DNA from: CAVWCQ01 sp963753545
GTDB taxonomy: Bacteria > Chloroflexota > Anaerolineae > Aggregatilineales > Aggregatilineaceae
Reading direction: 5' to 3'
Length of the DNA: 64,000 bases
Assembly (NCBI GenBank): GCA_963753545.1
Contig: CAVWCQ010000009.1
Span: forward strand, 121,712 to 185,711
Below are positions 38,052-48,251 of this stretch, in pieces. The notes under the pieces were generated by a model, which worked only from the letters and a program-made list of their open reading frames with translations, made no database searches and was not told the DNA's origin. The translations under genes and the position numbers were made by a program. How positions within the stretch are numbered: the stretch's first letter is position 1; every line of letters starts with the position of its first letter.

Positions 38052-40111
38052 GTGAGCATGCCTCGCGGTTGGCGCTGAAAGCTCGCCTCAAACGAACGTG
38101 GACACCCTTTTTTGAGCGGCACGGGAATTTTACGGCTATCCAACTCGCAGCCATTCCCGCCGTACTCGATGGTCAGAATGTTGTCATAAGTGCGCCAACC
38201 GCGCAGGGCAAAACCGAAGCGGCAGTTGCTCCCCTGGTTGAGCGATTTCGTCCCGATACTGGTTTAACCATCCTCTATCTGACTCCGACACGCGCCCTGG
38301 CAAACGATCTGCTGGCGCGATTGGAATCTCCGTTCCAGTCGCTAGGGCTGTCGGTGGCGATCAAAACGCACGATCTCAACACCTTTGATCCAAAGCGTCC
38401 AGCCCTACTGCTTTGATCACCACACCAGAATCGGTGGATTCGCTGCTCACTTCGCAGACACGCGTTTTTGCCGATCTGCGCGCTATTGTGTTGGATGAAC
38501 TGCATCTTTTGGATGGAACACCACGCGGCGATCAACTGCGTGTCCTGCTCAATCGTATCCGCCACATCCGGGCTTATGCTTTTTCGCAGAGGCAGATCAG
38601 TGATGCCACGCTTCAGTATGTCGCGCTGTCAGCCACGCTCACCGATCCCAACGCTGCCGCTCGTTATTTCCCAGTCGATCAGGTGATCCATGTGGCAGGC
38701 CAACGTCCGCTCGATGCTGAACTGATCTCGATGTTGCCCGATACGGTAGATGCTCTGATCGACTACCTCTACACGTTTCGCGCCAAAGGCTGGCAAAAGA
38801 CCCTCATTTTTTGTAACAGCCGGGCGGAAGTCGAAAGTTATGCCGCCGCGATCCGGCAGAATTCGCCGTTTGGAGACGCTGTATATGTTCATTACTCGAA
38901 TCTCGCTCCTGCACGCCGCCGCGAGATCGAGGAGCAGTTCGGTCAAGCCGAGGTTGCCGTGTGCTGCGCAACCAGCACACTTGAATTGGGAATCGATATT
39001 GGGACGATTGATGTCGTACTCCTGATTGGGCCGCCGGGAAATGAAGCATCCTTTGTCCAACGAATTGGACGTGGCAATCGCCGCCACCCTGTGAGCCGCG
39101 TAACCTGTTTTTACCGTTCGCCTCTTGAAAAACTAATGTTTGAAACATTATGTGCGCCCCTTTTGGATGATATTGCGCCCCCGGCGCTGCCGTTTCGCCC
39201 TTCTGTCGCTATTCAGCAGATTTTCAGCCTGATCAAACAAAGTCCAACCGGCTCGGTACGACTCAGCGAACTGGCATTGTTATTTGAGACAATGCTCTCT
39301 CGCGATGATCTGGCATCGATTCTGGGAGAATTACAGACGCGGCGCTATCTCCAACCTGGAAGGCCCGGAGAATGGAAACCCGGCACGGCGCTAAATACAC
39401 TGTTCGATCTTCAGGCCAGCCAAACGAACAATCTGAGCATCTACAGCAATATTCAAACCAGTGATGCGCACCATGTGGAGATCCGCGATCTGCACACCGG
39501 GCAGCCGCTGGCGCGTGTCGATAGGCATTGGCTGAATCGCCCTATACTGACGCTGGAAGGACAGACTGATCAACGTCGAATGGGTGGATGGCGAGGCAAT
39601 CTGGATCACCACAGGCCGGTCTGAGGGCGGCAGTGTTCAACACGCCTATCGTTCTGCTCAAAAACATCTCTCGTATGATTTGGCGCGGCGGCTTCCGCTG
39701 CAATTGGGTTTTGCACCAGGGGCGGCTCCGCTGATCTCAGCGCCGGAGGGCTGGTGGTGGTTTCATTGGCTGGGAGACGTGTATGGGCGCGTGCTCGCTG
39801 GTTTGTTGAACTATCGTTTTCCGGTGGAAGAAACCACACAGCCCGGATTGTGTGTCTGGTTGGCGGAGGCGGACTCGCTTGCACTGCCTGCATGGACATC
39901 CGAACAGGTGCGGCGTTACCTGGACGATCATTACCGTTCGTTAGAGCGTTTAGTGGATTTAGGGCCATTTCACCATTTGCTACCCGTAGCACTGCGGCGG
40001 CAAGCTGTGGTGGAACAGTTTAATATCTCTCAATTTTTAGCTGCTGTGACGAACTTACGCCCAATACGAGATTTCGATGGTAGTTTATTGCCCGATTTGC
40101 TGCTTAAATAA
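38048..40111 (+). pseudogene. Lhr-type DEAD/DEAH helicase, broken by two frame shifts
   Basis: Three consecutive frames (38048-38416, 38413-39624, 39584-40111) join into one protein of about 685 residues. Motif I is APTAQGKTEAAVA, motif II VLDELHLLDG, motif III ALSATL, and motif VI FVQRIGRGNRRHP, as in Lhr/BrxHI helicases. The first break (near 38415) would be repaired by one extra T in CTGCTTTGATC; the second lies near 39565. The GTG start at 38048 overlaps the ATPase stop. Together with the ATPases it suggests an ATP-driven DNA-processing or defence complex. Confidence 0.8.
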
Positions 40112-40119
40112 CTGCGTTC

Positions 40120-40209
40120 CGTATCAGCATGGATGGTCGCGGGCGCGCGCTCGACAACATCTTTATTGAACGACTCTGGCGCTCAGTCAAATATGAGGAC
40201 ATTTACCTA
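40120..40209 (+). mobile_element. IS3-family transposase remnant, copy 2
   Basis: Thirty codons read RISMDGRGRALDNIFIERLW and RSVKYEDIYL, nearly identical to the same stretch in the copy at 46670-47053, including the third catalytic Glu. It begins nine bases after the helicase stop, so IS3 debris touches both ends of the cassette. Confidence 0.8.
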
Positions 40210-40336
40210 GTTTACGGCGCGTTTCTAGGGCGCGGATTTTGGTGACAGATTTCATCTCCTGATGCCGATTTTGAGGGAAAAACCTTAGCACACTGAAGCA
40301 AGAAAAAACAAAAAACCAATCCGAAAGTTGGTTCTG

Positions 40337-40421
40337 GTGAAACCGCGTAACGGGAAGAATCGGGTCGGACGATCGCTACGTGACGAAGTGATCAATTATT
40401 TCTTCAGAAAGTTATCAGTAT
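40337..40421 (+). repeat. Dispersed intergenic repeat, copy B
   Basis: Matches 1997-2076 from GTGAAACCG through GACGAAGTGATCAA to GAAAGTTATCAGT. The stretch 40210-40336 before it shows no gene. Confidence 0.5.
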
Positions 40422-40425
40422 ATAG

Positions 40426-41082
40426 CTAATTGGGTGCTATCTCTATCGCGACCAATTGGTACAATCCGGCAATGACCATATCAGCTTCTTTCAGGGTGGA
40501 TGGGTTGCCAACGCCGATCACACCCATCCCTGCTCGGATGGCTGCTTCGATCCCGGCTTCTGCATCCTCAAAAACGATGCAGCTTGCCGGTGGAATGTCC
40601 AGCGCCTCGGCAGCGCGCAGGAAGACTTCCGGGTCGGGTTTGGCTTTGCTAACCTTGTTGCCATCTACAACCACATCAAATAACGGTGTGATGCCGAGCC
40701 GATCCAGGATCAGCGGTGCATTTTTAGAGGCGCTGCCCAGTGCAGTTTTGACGCCTCTCGACCGAATCAGCTTGAGATATTCACCTGCGCCGGGTAAGAT
40801 TTCGCTGACATCCATGTTTTTGATGTAATCGACATACCAGTCATTTTTCTTGGCGGCTAACCCGGTTTTGGTCTCGTCGTCGAAGCTCGTCAGTCCGCCA
40901 ACTTCGAGCAAGATATCCAGCGAGCGAACCCGGCTGACACCCTTCAACCGTTCATTGTCAATCTCGGTGAACTCGAAACCAAGTTCCGTCGCCAGTCGCT
41001 TCCAGGCCAGGTAGTGATATTTAGCCGTATCGACGATCACGCCGTCGAGGTCAAAAATAGCAGCGCGCATCTCGCTAATCAT
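40426..41082 (-). CDS. pgmB: Beta-phosphoglucomutase (HAD superfamily)
   Basis: 218 residues. HAD motif I is AAIFDLDGVIVDTAKYHYLAW, with the two Asp residues; motif II is ALGSASKN; motif III FEDAEAGIEAAIRAGM carries the acidic end. The beta-phosphoglucomutase cap signature GVSRVRSLDILLE is present. It converts the beta-glucose-1-phosphate released by GH65 phosphorylases to glucose-6-phosphate. The ATG overlaps the stop of the upstream GH65 gene (ATGA), as expected for this pathway. Confidence 0.92.
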   Translation of the reverse strand: MISEMRAAIFDLDGVIVDTAKYHYLAWKRLATELGFEFTEIDNERLKGVSRVRSLDILLEVGGLTSFDDETKTGLAAKKNDWYVDYIKNMDVSEILPGAGEYLKLIRSRGVKTALGSASKNAPLILDRLGITPLFDVVVDGNKVSKAKPDPEVFLRAAEALDIPPASCIVFEDAEAGIEAAIRAGMGVIGVGNPSTLKEADMVIAGLYQLVAIEIAPN

Positions 41083-43411
41083 GAAGGTTTCCTTTCAGAC
41101 TGAGAACCTGAGATAGTTGGGTCCACCGTTGAGATTCTAAGCTCATCGGCGGATGCCAATGGATAGATCACATCACCAACCGAAATTGATAAGGGTGTTT
41201 TGAGGGGCTGAACGGGTCTCACAGTAACGCTCTCGCGAGTGAGAGTCAGATGCAGTTTCTGCCCGCGAACAGTGAAGGGAAGCGTGACTGTCTGCCAATT
41301 GGCGGGCAAGTGTGGATTGATTGAGAGCGTCGTACCAGCACAGTGGATCCCGCACAAGCCAAAGACCGCCGACATCCATGCGCCGCCGTTGCCTGCCGGG
41401 TGCGTACCGCCGATGTAGAGCGTTCCCACATACTGTTTGCCTTCGCCCGTCAGATCAATCGTCGCGGTTTTCATGAAGTATTTATAAGCCCAGTCCACTT
41501 TGCCAATCTGGGCGGCAATCAGCGAATAGGAGCAGGCGCTCAGGCTGGAGCCGTGTTCGGTGCGGGGCTCATAGTACTCCCAGTTGGCGGCTTTGGTCAC
41601 AAGTGGGTAGCGTTCGCCAAACAGGAACAACATCAGCACCACATCCGCCTGTTTGAGGATTTGTGTGGTCGTGGCGAGGCCGTTCCCGCCGCCGAGATAT
41701 TCGTGCGGGTGCAGCTTGCGCGCCAATAAGTCTTTCAAAGCCGGGTCTTCAAGCTGGAAATAGCCATCAAACTGCGGGATCAGGCCGCCGGGAGTAGTCA
41801 CATCCGGCTGGTAAAGTTCGGGAGCCATCTCGCGGATCAGAGCCAGATCGCTCTGAAAATCAAGTTTTTCGATCAACTGCGCCAAAAAGTCGGGCGCATG
41901 GGTGTGCAGAATATTCACGACTTGCAGGCAAATTTCTAAGGTGTGCATGACCAGGCGATTGGTAAAGGCGTTATTATGAACACGCTCGTGGTATTCATCC
42001 GGCCCGGTGACATCGAGAATTTCGTAGCGCTGCTTATCGGGGTTGAAATAGGCGTAAGACAGGAAGAATCGTGCGCACTCGAAGATCACTTCCGCCCCGC
42101 CGTCCAGCCAGATCGAGATATCGCCCGTCGCGACATAATAGTGCCAGAAGGCATAGACCACATCGCCGCTGATATGGACCTGTTTATCGCGAAAATAGGT
42201 GCGCATCGGACGGTTGGTGAACACATCAGTAACATCGTACAGGGTACAGGCATCGTCGCCCGCTTCCTGGCTCTCCCAGGCATAATAAGCGCCTCGGTAG
42301 CCGTATTCACGGGCTTTGCGCCGCGCGCCATCGAGAGTGTGATAGCGATACAGGAGCAGGTTGCGGGCCAGCGCCGGGAACGTGTAGATGAAAAACGGCA
42401 GCATAAAAATTTCGGTGTCCCAGAAAATCGCGCCTTTGTACATCTGCCCGGACATGTCCGCGCGCGGGAATCGAGCAGCGTTCGGTGTGCGTGGGCACAA
42501 TCGCGAGCAGGTGATACATGCTGAAGCGCAGTGCTTGCTTGGGCTTCGTCATCTCCATCAATCTGGATGTCGCAGTCCTCCCAGCGCTGTTCCCACAGGG
42601 CTGCTGTGTTCGGCAAGCAGGGTCTCGAAACCGAGCGCTGCTGCTTGCTGGCACAATTTGCGACTGTGCAGCAAGGGGATTATCGGTTTCCACCCCGTGT
42701 AACGTAGGCGACGAATTTATGGAGAGTAATGGGAATGTTCTTTTCCAGACGGAGGCCATGAATCTCACGAACTATCGCCGCTGCTTCCCGCGTTCCTTCC
42801 ACCGGAGCGGGGAAGGCAGGCTGTATGGCTTCTGAAACCGCTATCGGAACTGCATTTTCGTGGGTTACGGCGGAGATCGAGATCACGCCATCCTGTGTGC
42901 TGGCGGTTAGTTGCTCCAGGTGCGGGCCGTTGATATCCCACACATCGCCATCGATGCCCGTACAGATATCTATCTCGCAGTCGCGATCGGCTGTGACAGT
43001 GTATTCGATGCAGAGCAGATGAAGCCGGGCCAGACTGGCAAAACGGCGGGCCTGAACCGTGATACGGGTTCCGTCAGCAGCCTCAAAGTGAGTTTCCGCG
43101 CAGATGGACGGCGTGGCGAATATCAAGGCTCTGGACGTGCTTCTGCACCGTGCTGGTCAGCACGTGGAGTGGCTCGTCGTTATATATCACCTGCATAAAA
43201 CCGCCGTTTGGCAGGTTGATCGGCTCGCGCCATTGGTCGCCCACTTTGTCATACAAGCCCGGAGACAATGGTGGCGGTTTTCTGTTCTTTGTTGAATTCC
43301 TCCAGCGTGCCCCGGTAGCCGATGTAGCCGTTGCCGATCAGCAGTTTATTGCCCCTGGCGGTCCACGTCTGCTGGCGCAAGCTGGTTAATTTCGCTAATA
43401 ATCCAGTTCAT
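41079..43411 (-). pseudogene. GH65 disaccharide phosphorylase, several frame breaks
   Basis: The ATG at 43411 follows a perfect GGAGG. The frame then breaks at about 43383, 43100, 42700, 42530 and 42465, and from 42500 runs cleanly to 41079. The pieces keep family order: LLIGNGYIGYRGTLEEF and NLPNGGFMQVIYNDEPLHVL (N-terminal domain), then GAIFWDTEIFMLPFF, the catalytic block VTGPDEYHERVHNNAFTN, and TRTEHGSSLSACSYSLIAAQ. GH65 enzymes phosphorolyse alpha-glucobioses such as maltose, kojibiose, nigerose or trehalose; the specificity is not readable. Each break is a single base, so base-calling error is possible. Confidence 0.8.
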
Positions 43412-43448
43412 AAGAACCTCCTATAAAGCCACCGAAATTCCAGCCTGG

Positions 43449-45657
43449 CTAACTTCCTGGACCTGCCCTGCATATCTTGACAACGACTGGCGCGCCGTCT
43501 TTCACTCGAATGACTGCCCGCTCCTGTGAAACTTCTACGCGCAGCACTGAGCCGTGGTAGGTCACCTCGAAGCTGTAGCCCTTCCAGTGCGCCGGGATCG
43601 ATGGGTTGAATGACAGCATCTCGCCGTCCGAGCGCATCCCGCCGAAGCCGTAGACAATATTCATCCAGGCGGCGGCAATCGATGTGGTGTGGATGCCTTC
43701 GCCCGTATTGCGGTTGTAGTTGTCCAGGTCGATGCGCGCGGCAAAGCGGAAGAAATCGAATGCTTCATCATGGCGGCCCAGTTCGGAGGCAAAAATCGAA
43801 TGCACCGATGGCGAGAGCGATGATTCATGGATGCAGCGCGGTTCGTAATAGTCGTAATTGGCCCGCTTCTCGTCCAGGGTGAACGATTGGTTGTAGAGGA
43901 ACATAAACATCAGCACGTCGGGCTGCTTGATCATGTCGTTGCGGTAGATGCGGTCATAGGACCAGTGGTGATAGAGCGGGAAGTCCTCGACAGGGATGGC
44001 GTCTACGTCGATGTGCGGCAGATTGAAAGAAGCCTTCGTGCTGCTCGTAGAGCCTCGTTTCGGGGTCGTAGGGGATGATCATCTCCTCCGCCATGTGCCG
44101 CCATTCATCCAGTTCGGCAGGCGTGCAGCCCAGTGCCGCCAGATCCAGCCCTTCCAGCGCTTTCAAGGCAAATTCGAAGGTCCGTTTGGCCATGTAATTG
44201 GTGTAAGCGTTGTTGTTGACCATCATCTGGAATTCGTCGGGCCCCATCACCGCATAATAGCCAAACTTGCTCCTAGGCGACCACTGCCCGCGGCTGGCCA
44301 GGAAGCGGCAAATCTGGACCAGCATCTCGGCCCCTTCAGTGTGCAAAAAGGCGGTGTCACCTGTCACGTTGACGTAGTGCCAGATGGCATAGGCGACTGC
44401 TGTGGTCGGCTGGAATTGCAGGCTGGCATGCTGCCAGAGCGTGCAGCTTTCTGTTCCATCGGACGTGGCTACCGGGTAACACGCGCCCGCGCAGTCCAGC
44501 TCTTTGGCGCGGGCTATCGCCTGTGGCAGGGTCTTGTAGCGGAAATCAATCAGGGATTTTGCCGCCGCCGGATTGCTGAACAGGTAAAACGGCAGGCAGT
44601 AGGTTTCGGTATCCCAGAAGGTATTGCCATTGTAGGCTTCGCCGGTCAGCCCCTTAGCGCCGATGTTCGCGCCGTCGATCACGCCGCGATAGGTCTGCTG
44701 CATCTGGAAAATACAGAAGCGGATGCCCTGCTGCGTATCGGGATCGCCGTCAATTGTAATATCGGATTTCGCCCAGAAAGCAGCCCAGTATGCCTGGTTG
44801 CTGGCAAGTGCAGCAGCGTAATTCTGAGACGTAGCGCGCAGTTGATCCATGCCATGATTCCAGGCAGTTTCCAGTGATACAGTGTTGTCGCGATCCGTAT
44901 GCAGAATGACCGTTTTTTCGACAACTGTCTCCTGCCCCTCCGCAACTGTCAGTCTCAGGCGCGTCCCGATGAACTTCTCGCCTGCCAGGGGCGTCTGCCG
45001 CGTATCAGCTTGGACCTTCATGCCAGCAAACAAACAGTGTTCGATGGATTTGCTCACGCCAAGAAGCGCTCCAGCTTCCTGGCGCGGGCAGTTCCAGAAG
45101 TTTTGCCCGTACATCTCATGACGGATGGAAAAATCCAGGCCCATCGTCAGCATCACTGAGCCGGAGAAATTCAGCGGCGTTAGGCGGATTTGCTGGTAGG
45201 CGAGTTCTTTGGTTTCCATGCTGAGCAGGCGCAAAAAGACCAGTTGGAGTTTCTTGCCCGATGCCATTTCCCAGATGAATTCGCGACGCAGTTCGCCCGT
45301 GCAGAAATCTAGTGTGCGACGGAAGTTGGAGAAAGTACTTTTTGCCAAATCTAGTGTCTCGCCGTCTACTTCGACGCGGGTGTAGAGCCAATTGACGGTG
45401 TTAACCATAAAAGCGAGGCGATTCGAAATTCCCTTGTAGGCCATACCTTCAATAATACGCTCTTCATAAATGCCGTTTAAGTACGCCCCGATTAGGCTCT
45501 TGCCGGAATAACCTTCGTCGAAAAATCCGCGCACACCCTGGTGTTCATTCGCCAGCGAAAACAGCGATTCCGATACCGTGCTGCGATCAGGATGAAAGCC
45601 ATCCTCGATGATTTTCCAGGGGTCCACCAGTAAATATTGATCTGCAACCTTTGCCAT
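43449..45657 (-). pseudogene. GH65 disaccharide phosphorylase, one frame break
   Basis: The frame from 45657 encodes 567 residues with the GH65 N-terminal domain (MAYKGISNRLAFMVNTVNWL), GNTFWDTETYCLPFYLF (about 344-360) and the catalytic Glu475 in MGPDEFQMMVNNNAYTN. It breaks near 44018 within TTTCAATCTGCC. The other phase continues LPHIDVDAIPVEDFPLYHHW and IHESSLSPSVHSIFA to the stop at 43449, giving a normal length of about 730. It differs in sequence from the GH65 gene 38 bases downstream, so two specificities are likely. First gene of the operon. Phase apart, all catalytic parts are present. Confidence 0.85.
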
Positions 45658-46104
45658 GATTGATGCTCCTGATTACACTCGGAGGACGAAACGCAATTTT
45701 CAGCGACTGACAATGCAAAAACTGAATCAACCCCTTAGGATCAAGAAATGGCTGACGACCCTATAAAATCGACAGCGTGTTGGGCGTGAACTTCTCACCT
45801 GTTTGATAACGGAGGCGCAAATAAACCGTTTCATTTTCGACGGTGTGGGACGTTATTTCGGCGCGGGCACCGGCACAGGTTGCTCACGAAACCAGAATGA
45901 TTGGCACGGTCTTCAATGCAGTTATCGGAATGAAATTCAATACGCAGCAGGCTCATAAGAACAATAAAATACTGTTATCACTCTGTACCATTGCTTCGGC
46001 GTCCGCCAACAGTCTAAACTCCAAATTGAAATCTTCAGAAACGGCGATAGAGTCTTGTAAATTCGATGCTGCTTTTACCCATAAAAGACTCTGCGAAACT
46101 ATTT

Positions 46105-46118
46105 TTGAGACGTCTCAA
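46105..46118. promoter_or_regulatory. LacI-type operator over the GH65 operon start
   Basis: TTGAGACGTCTCAA is a perfect 14-bp palindrome with the central CG of LacI-family sites. It begins four bases after the -10 box and would cover the transcription start. No LacI gene lies next to this operon. Confidence 0.65.
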
Positions 46119-46122
46119 TTTC

Positions 46123-46151
46123 ATAATATGATGGGTTTTGTGATTTGTCAA
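46123..46151 (-). promoter_or_regulatory. Strong sigma-70 promoter of the GH65-pgmB operon
   Basis: On the minus strand TTGACA (46151-46146) and TATTAT (46128-46123) are exactly 17 bases apart. The leader to 45657 is about 450 bases. Within it, 45770-45880 reads on the minus strand as a fragment (ENETVYLRLRYQTGEKFTPN) of an unrecognised protein; nothing else is evident. Confidence 0.75.
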
Positions 46152-46639
46152 GCACTTAGGATGGGTGTATAGGGTAATCGCTTCAAAATGGGCGAAGGGG
46201 GATAATGGGGTAAAAAAGGATGCCCCATGTCGAACAAACTGCAAAGTAGCCTGGAAGAATGCTTCGGTGACTTGCCGGACCCACGAGTGCAAGGGCGCTG
46301 CGATCTCAACCTGTTGAAATCAGCGCGAGCGGCATCAACCGGATTACCTGTTCGGATATTGGCTTCACGTGCGATTTTCGCCGCGTACGCCAGGGAACCG
46401 ACGGGGGGTTCAAGCGATTTGAGTTCGGATTTCAGGCGGGGAATACCTTCCCCGTCGAACATGCCGAATTGTTCATCCAGTTCCTCGTCATTCAGAGCGG
46501 TCTTAGCGGTATCTCCCATCGACTGCCAATAGTGACGGGCTTTGGCATAGGCCGTGCGGAGAACCCGCTTGACAGCATCACTTGTTCCGTGTATATCGGG
46601 CTCAAGAGAGACTAAAGTGAACCCCGATGTCAAGACCAA
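46148..46639 (-). CDS. Antitoxin-like conserved hypothetical protein, 3' end replaced by IS debris
   Basis: Residues 1-110 resemble small acidic proteins I associate with Chloroflexota toxin-antitoxin loci: ALNDEELDEQFGMFDGEGIP and AAKIAREANIRTGNPVDAAR. From about 46316 downward the frame is antisense to an ISAs1 fragment, so the true C terminus has been replaced. The start is uncertain; an inner ATG before GDTAKTAL is possible. The family call is from memory and tentative. Confidence 0.4.
   Translation of the reverse strand: MVLTSGFTLVSLEPDIHGTSDAVKRVLRTAYAKARHYWQSMGDTAKTALNDEELDEQFGMFDGEGIPRLKSELKSLEPPVGSLAYAAKIAREANIRTGNPVDAARADFNRLRSQRPCTRGSGKSPKHSSRLLCSLFDMGHPFLPHYPPSPILKRLPYTPILSA
46227..46316 (+). 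mobile_element. ISAs1-type transposase N-terminal remnant
   Basis: MSNKLQSSLEECFGDLPDPR then VQGRCDLNLL matches the start of ISAs1-family transposases (SLLECFxDLPDPRVxGRC). After about 30 codons the similarity ends abruptly. Confidence 0.65.
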
Positions 46640-46669
46640 AAATCGGGCAAAATAAGGTGGATCAATCGA

Positions 46670-47053
46670 TCACGGACAAACCACCTGCGCTGCGAAATGA
46701 GCCGCGGCAGGAGTACGGTAGGCAAGACTCTGGTGCGGACGCTCGTAGTTGTAGAGCTGGAAGTAGTCGCACAGACCAATTTCCAAAGCCGGCACTGTCG
46801 GATACTCGTTGAGATAGAGGTCCTCGTATTTGACACTGCGCCACAGGCGCTCGATAAAGATATTGTCAAAGGCGCGTCCGCGTCCATCCATGCTGATGCG
46901 GATCTGGGCGGTTTCCAAGACCCCGACGAAGGCGTTCGCCGTGAACTGCACCCCCTGGTCGGTGTTGAAAATGTCCGGGCGACCCTGTTGTCGTGCTAGT
47001 GTTTCGAGGCGCTCCACAATTTCACCGGGCAATGTAATGGTTCTGGCGGTCAT
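46670..47053 (-). mobile_element. IS3-family transposase remnant fused to a ribbon-helix-helix start, copy 3
   Basis: 127 codons from an ATG preceded by AAGGAGG. The first 25 residues (MTARTITLPGEIVERLETLA then RQQGR) look like the start of a CopG/RHH antitoxin. At GRPDIFNTDQGVQFTANAF it switches to the IS3 integrase core and continues to the family C terminus (DYFQLYNYERPHQSLAYRTP). The join lies within a shared Gly-x-Pro. Either an insertion landed in an antitoxin gene or a deletion joined them; the product is unlikely to transpose. Confidence 0.75.
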
Positions 47054-47162
47054 GTTCTGAACCTCCTTGGAAACAGCTTTCCCTTAGTTTAACGTACTTT
47101 CAGGCCTATAAGCTCCAGCCCACAATCGACTAAGCTGTTCTCATCAGACGCCTAAGCCAGTG

Positions 47163-47203
47163 TCCGAAAGTCAGCCAACAAGATAGAATGTTGGGGCATG
47201 AGC
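47163..47203 (+). repeat. IS630-type left end, copy 1 of a 41-bp direct repeat
   Basis: The stretch from CCGAAAGTCAGCCAACAAG to ATGAGC at 47203 recurs at 48211-48251 with three or four differences. At the second copy it leads into an IS630-type transposase start; here it runs into IS5-type sequence. Confidence 0.7.
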
Positions 47204-47215
47204 TGATCAACGTAT

Positions 47216-47398
47216 ATCAGTGATTTGAGTGATGCGGAATGAGGGCTGCTGGAACCCTTGTTCCCAGCGCCGAAACGGTGGGGCAGAAAGCGGAAACATC
47301 CCTGGCGGGAACTGGTCAATGCCATTCTCTACGTGCTACGCAGCGGGGGCGTCTGGCGTCTACTCCCGCATGATTTCCCACCGTGGAAGACGGTCTAG
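47216..47398 (+). mobile_element. IS5-family transposase N-terminal remnant
   Basis: Sixty codons read SDLSDAE, a stop, then GLLEPLFPAPKRWGRKRKHP and WRELVNAILYVLRSGGVWRL, ending LPHDFPPWKTV. This is the start of the IS5-group (DUF4096) transposase. The stop TGA stands where the family has a Trp codon. Confidence 0.75.
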
Positions 47399-47519
47399 GG
47401 CCTGTTGTAGAATCACAATATGAGGACAGGTTCTGACTGCTTGTGATGGTAACATGTTCGAAAATAAACAGAACGGCCAAGGGGAAAAACTTGACCTCTT
47501 GACCGTTAGAGGAGCAGAT

Positions 47520-48200
47520 ATGGCTAATCAACTTCGGGTGACGCTCGAAATCGGACCGAAAGGCAAGAAGGTGGCGGCTGTGGCGCCGGATTGGCCCGGT
47601 CTAGAGCGTGGTGCAAAGACCGAGGAGGCCGCGATTGAAAGGTTGCAATCCTATCTTCCACGCTATGCCCAGGTAGCGAAGCTGGCTGGGATGGATGGAG
47701 AGTTTGCAGCTATCACCACGGTTGACATTGTCGAGCACTATCCAGGCACGGGATCAACCGACTTCTGGGGCATCTCGTTTGCGTTCTCAAGCATCGACAG
47801 GCAAGACATGTCGAGCGGAGAATTGGAACGTGAACTGACCCTGATGCGGGCGTGCTGGGCGTTTTTCGACGACGTGCGCTTGCGCGTGTCAGCTGAGATG
47901 CAGAAAGGTCCACGAGGAGGTGGGCGGGATCGAGACCACATCGTCCGTCATACACTTTACACGGAGCAGGATTGGGCGAAGATGATCGGTGTGCTCACCC
48001 CCGACGGTGCGATGCTGACTGACCAGGGGCTGAAAGCGCATCGCGATGCCTATTGCCACGCCATACGGGACTACCACTCACAGGGCAAGTTGGCCGGCAA
48101 GATGGCGAAATGGCCGCTCCGGTATCTGATCCGGCATACCGCGTATCACACCCTGGATCACGCTTGGGAAATGGAAGACAAAGACCTGACGAGACCTTAA
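47520..48200 (+). CDS. DinB-superfamily protein, function unknown
   Basis: 226 residues from the ATG at 47520, which follows AGAGGAG. The N terminus (VTLEIGPKGKKVAAVAPDWP) is a small beta-rich segment like those of HicB proteins. The rest is helical and ends with RYLIRHTAYHTLDHAWEMED, the helix with spaced His residues seen in DinB-type four-helix metal proteins. It sits intact between IS remnants as cargo. The fold is likely; the role is unknown. Confidence 0.65.
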   Translation: MANQLRVTLEIGPKGKKVAAVAPDWPGLERGAKTEEAAIERLQSYLPRYAQVAKLAGMDGEFAAITTVDIVEHYPGTGSTDFWGISFAFSSIDRQDMSSGELERELTLMRACWAFFDDVRLRVSAEMQKGPRGGGRDRDHIVRHTLYTEQDWAKMIGVLTPDGAMLTDQGLKAHRDAYCHAIRDYHSQGKLAGKMAKWPLRYLIRHTAYHTLDHAWEMEDKDLTRP

Positions 48201-48210
48201 TTGGAGGCGG

Positions 48211-48251
48211 TCTGAAAGTCAGCCAACAAGATAGAGTGTTGGAGCATGAGC
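48211..48251 (+). repeat. IS630-type left end, copy 2 of the 41-bp direct repeat
   Basis: Second copy of the 47163-47203 sequence, 1.05 kb downstream in the same orientation. The two bracket the IS5 remnant and the DinB-like gene. Confidence 0.7.

Noticed and set aside
43996..44877. 293-codon plus-strand frame
   Set aside because: Antisense of the GH65 gene, whose catalytic motifs are on the minus strand.
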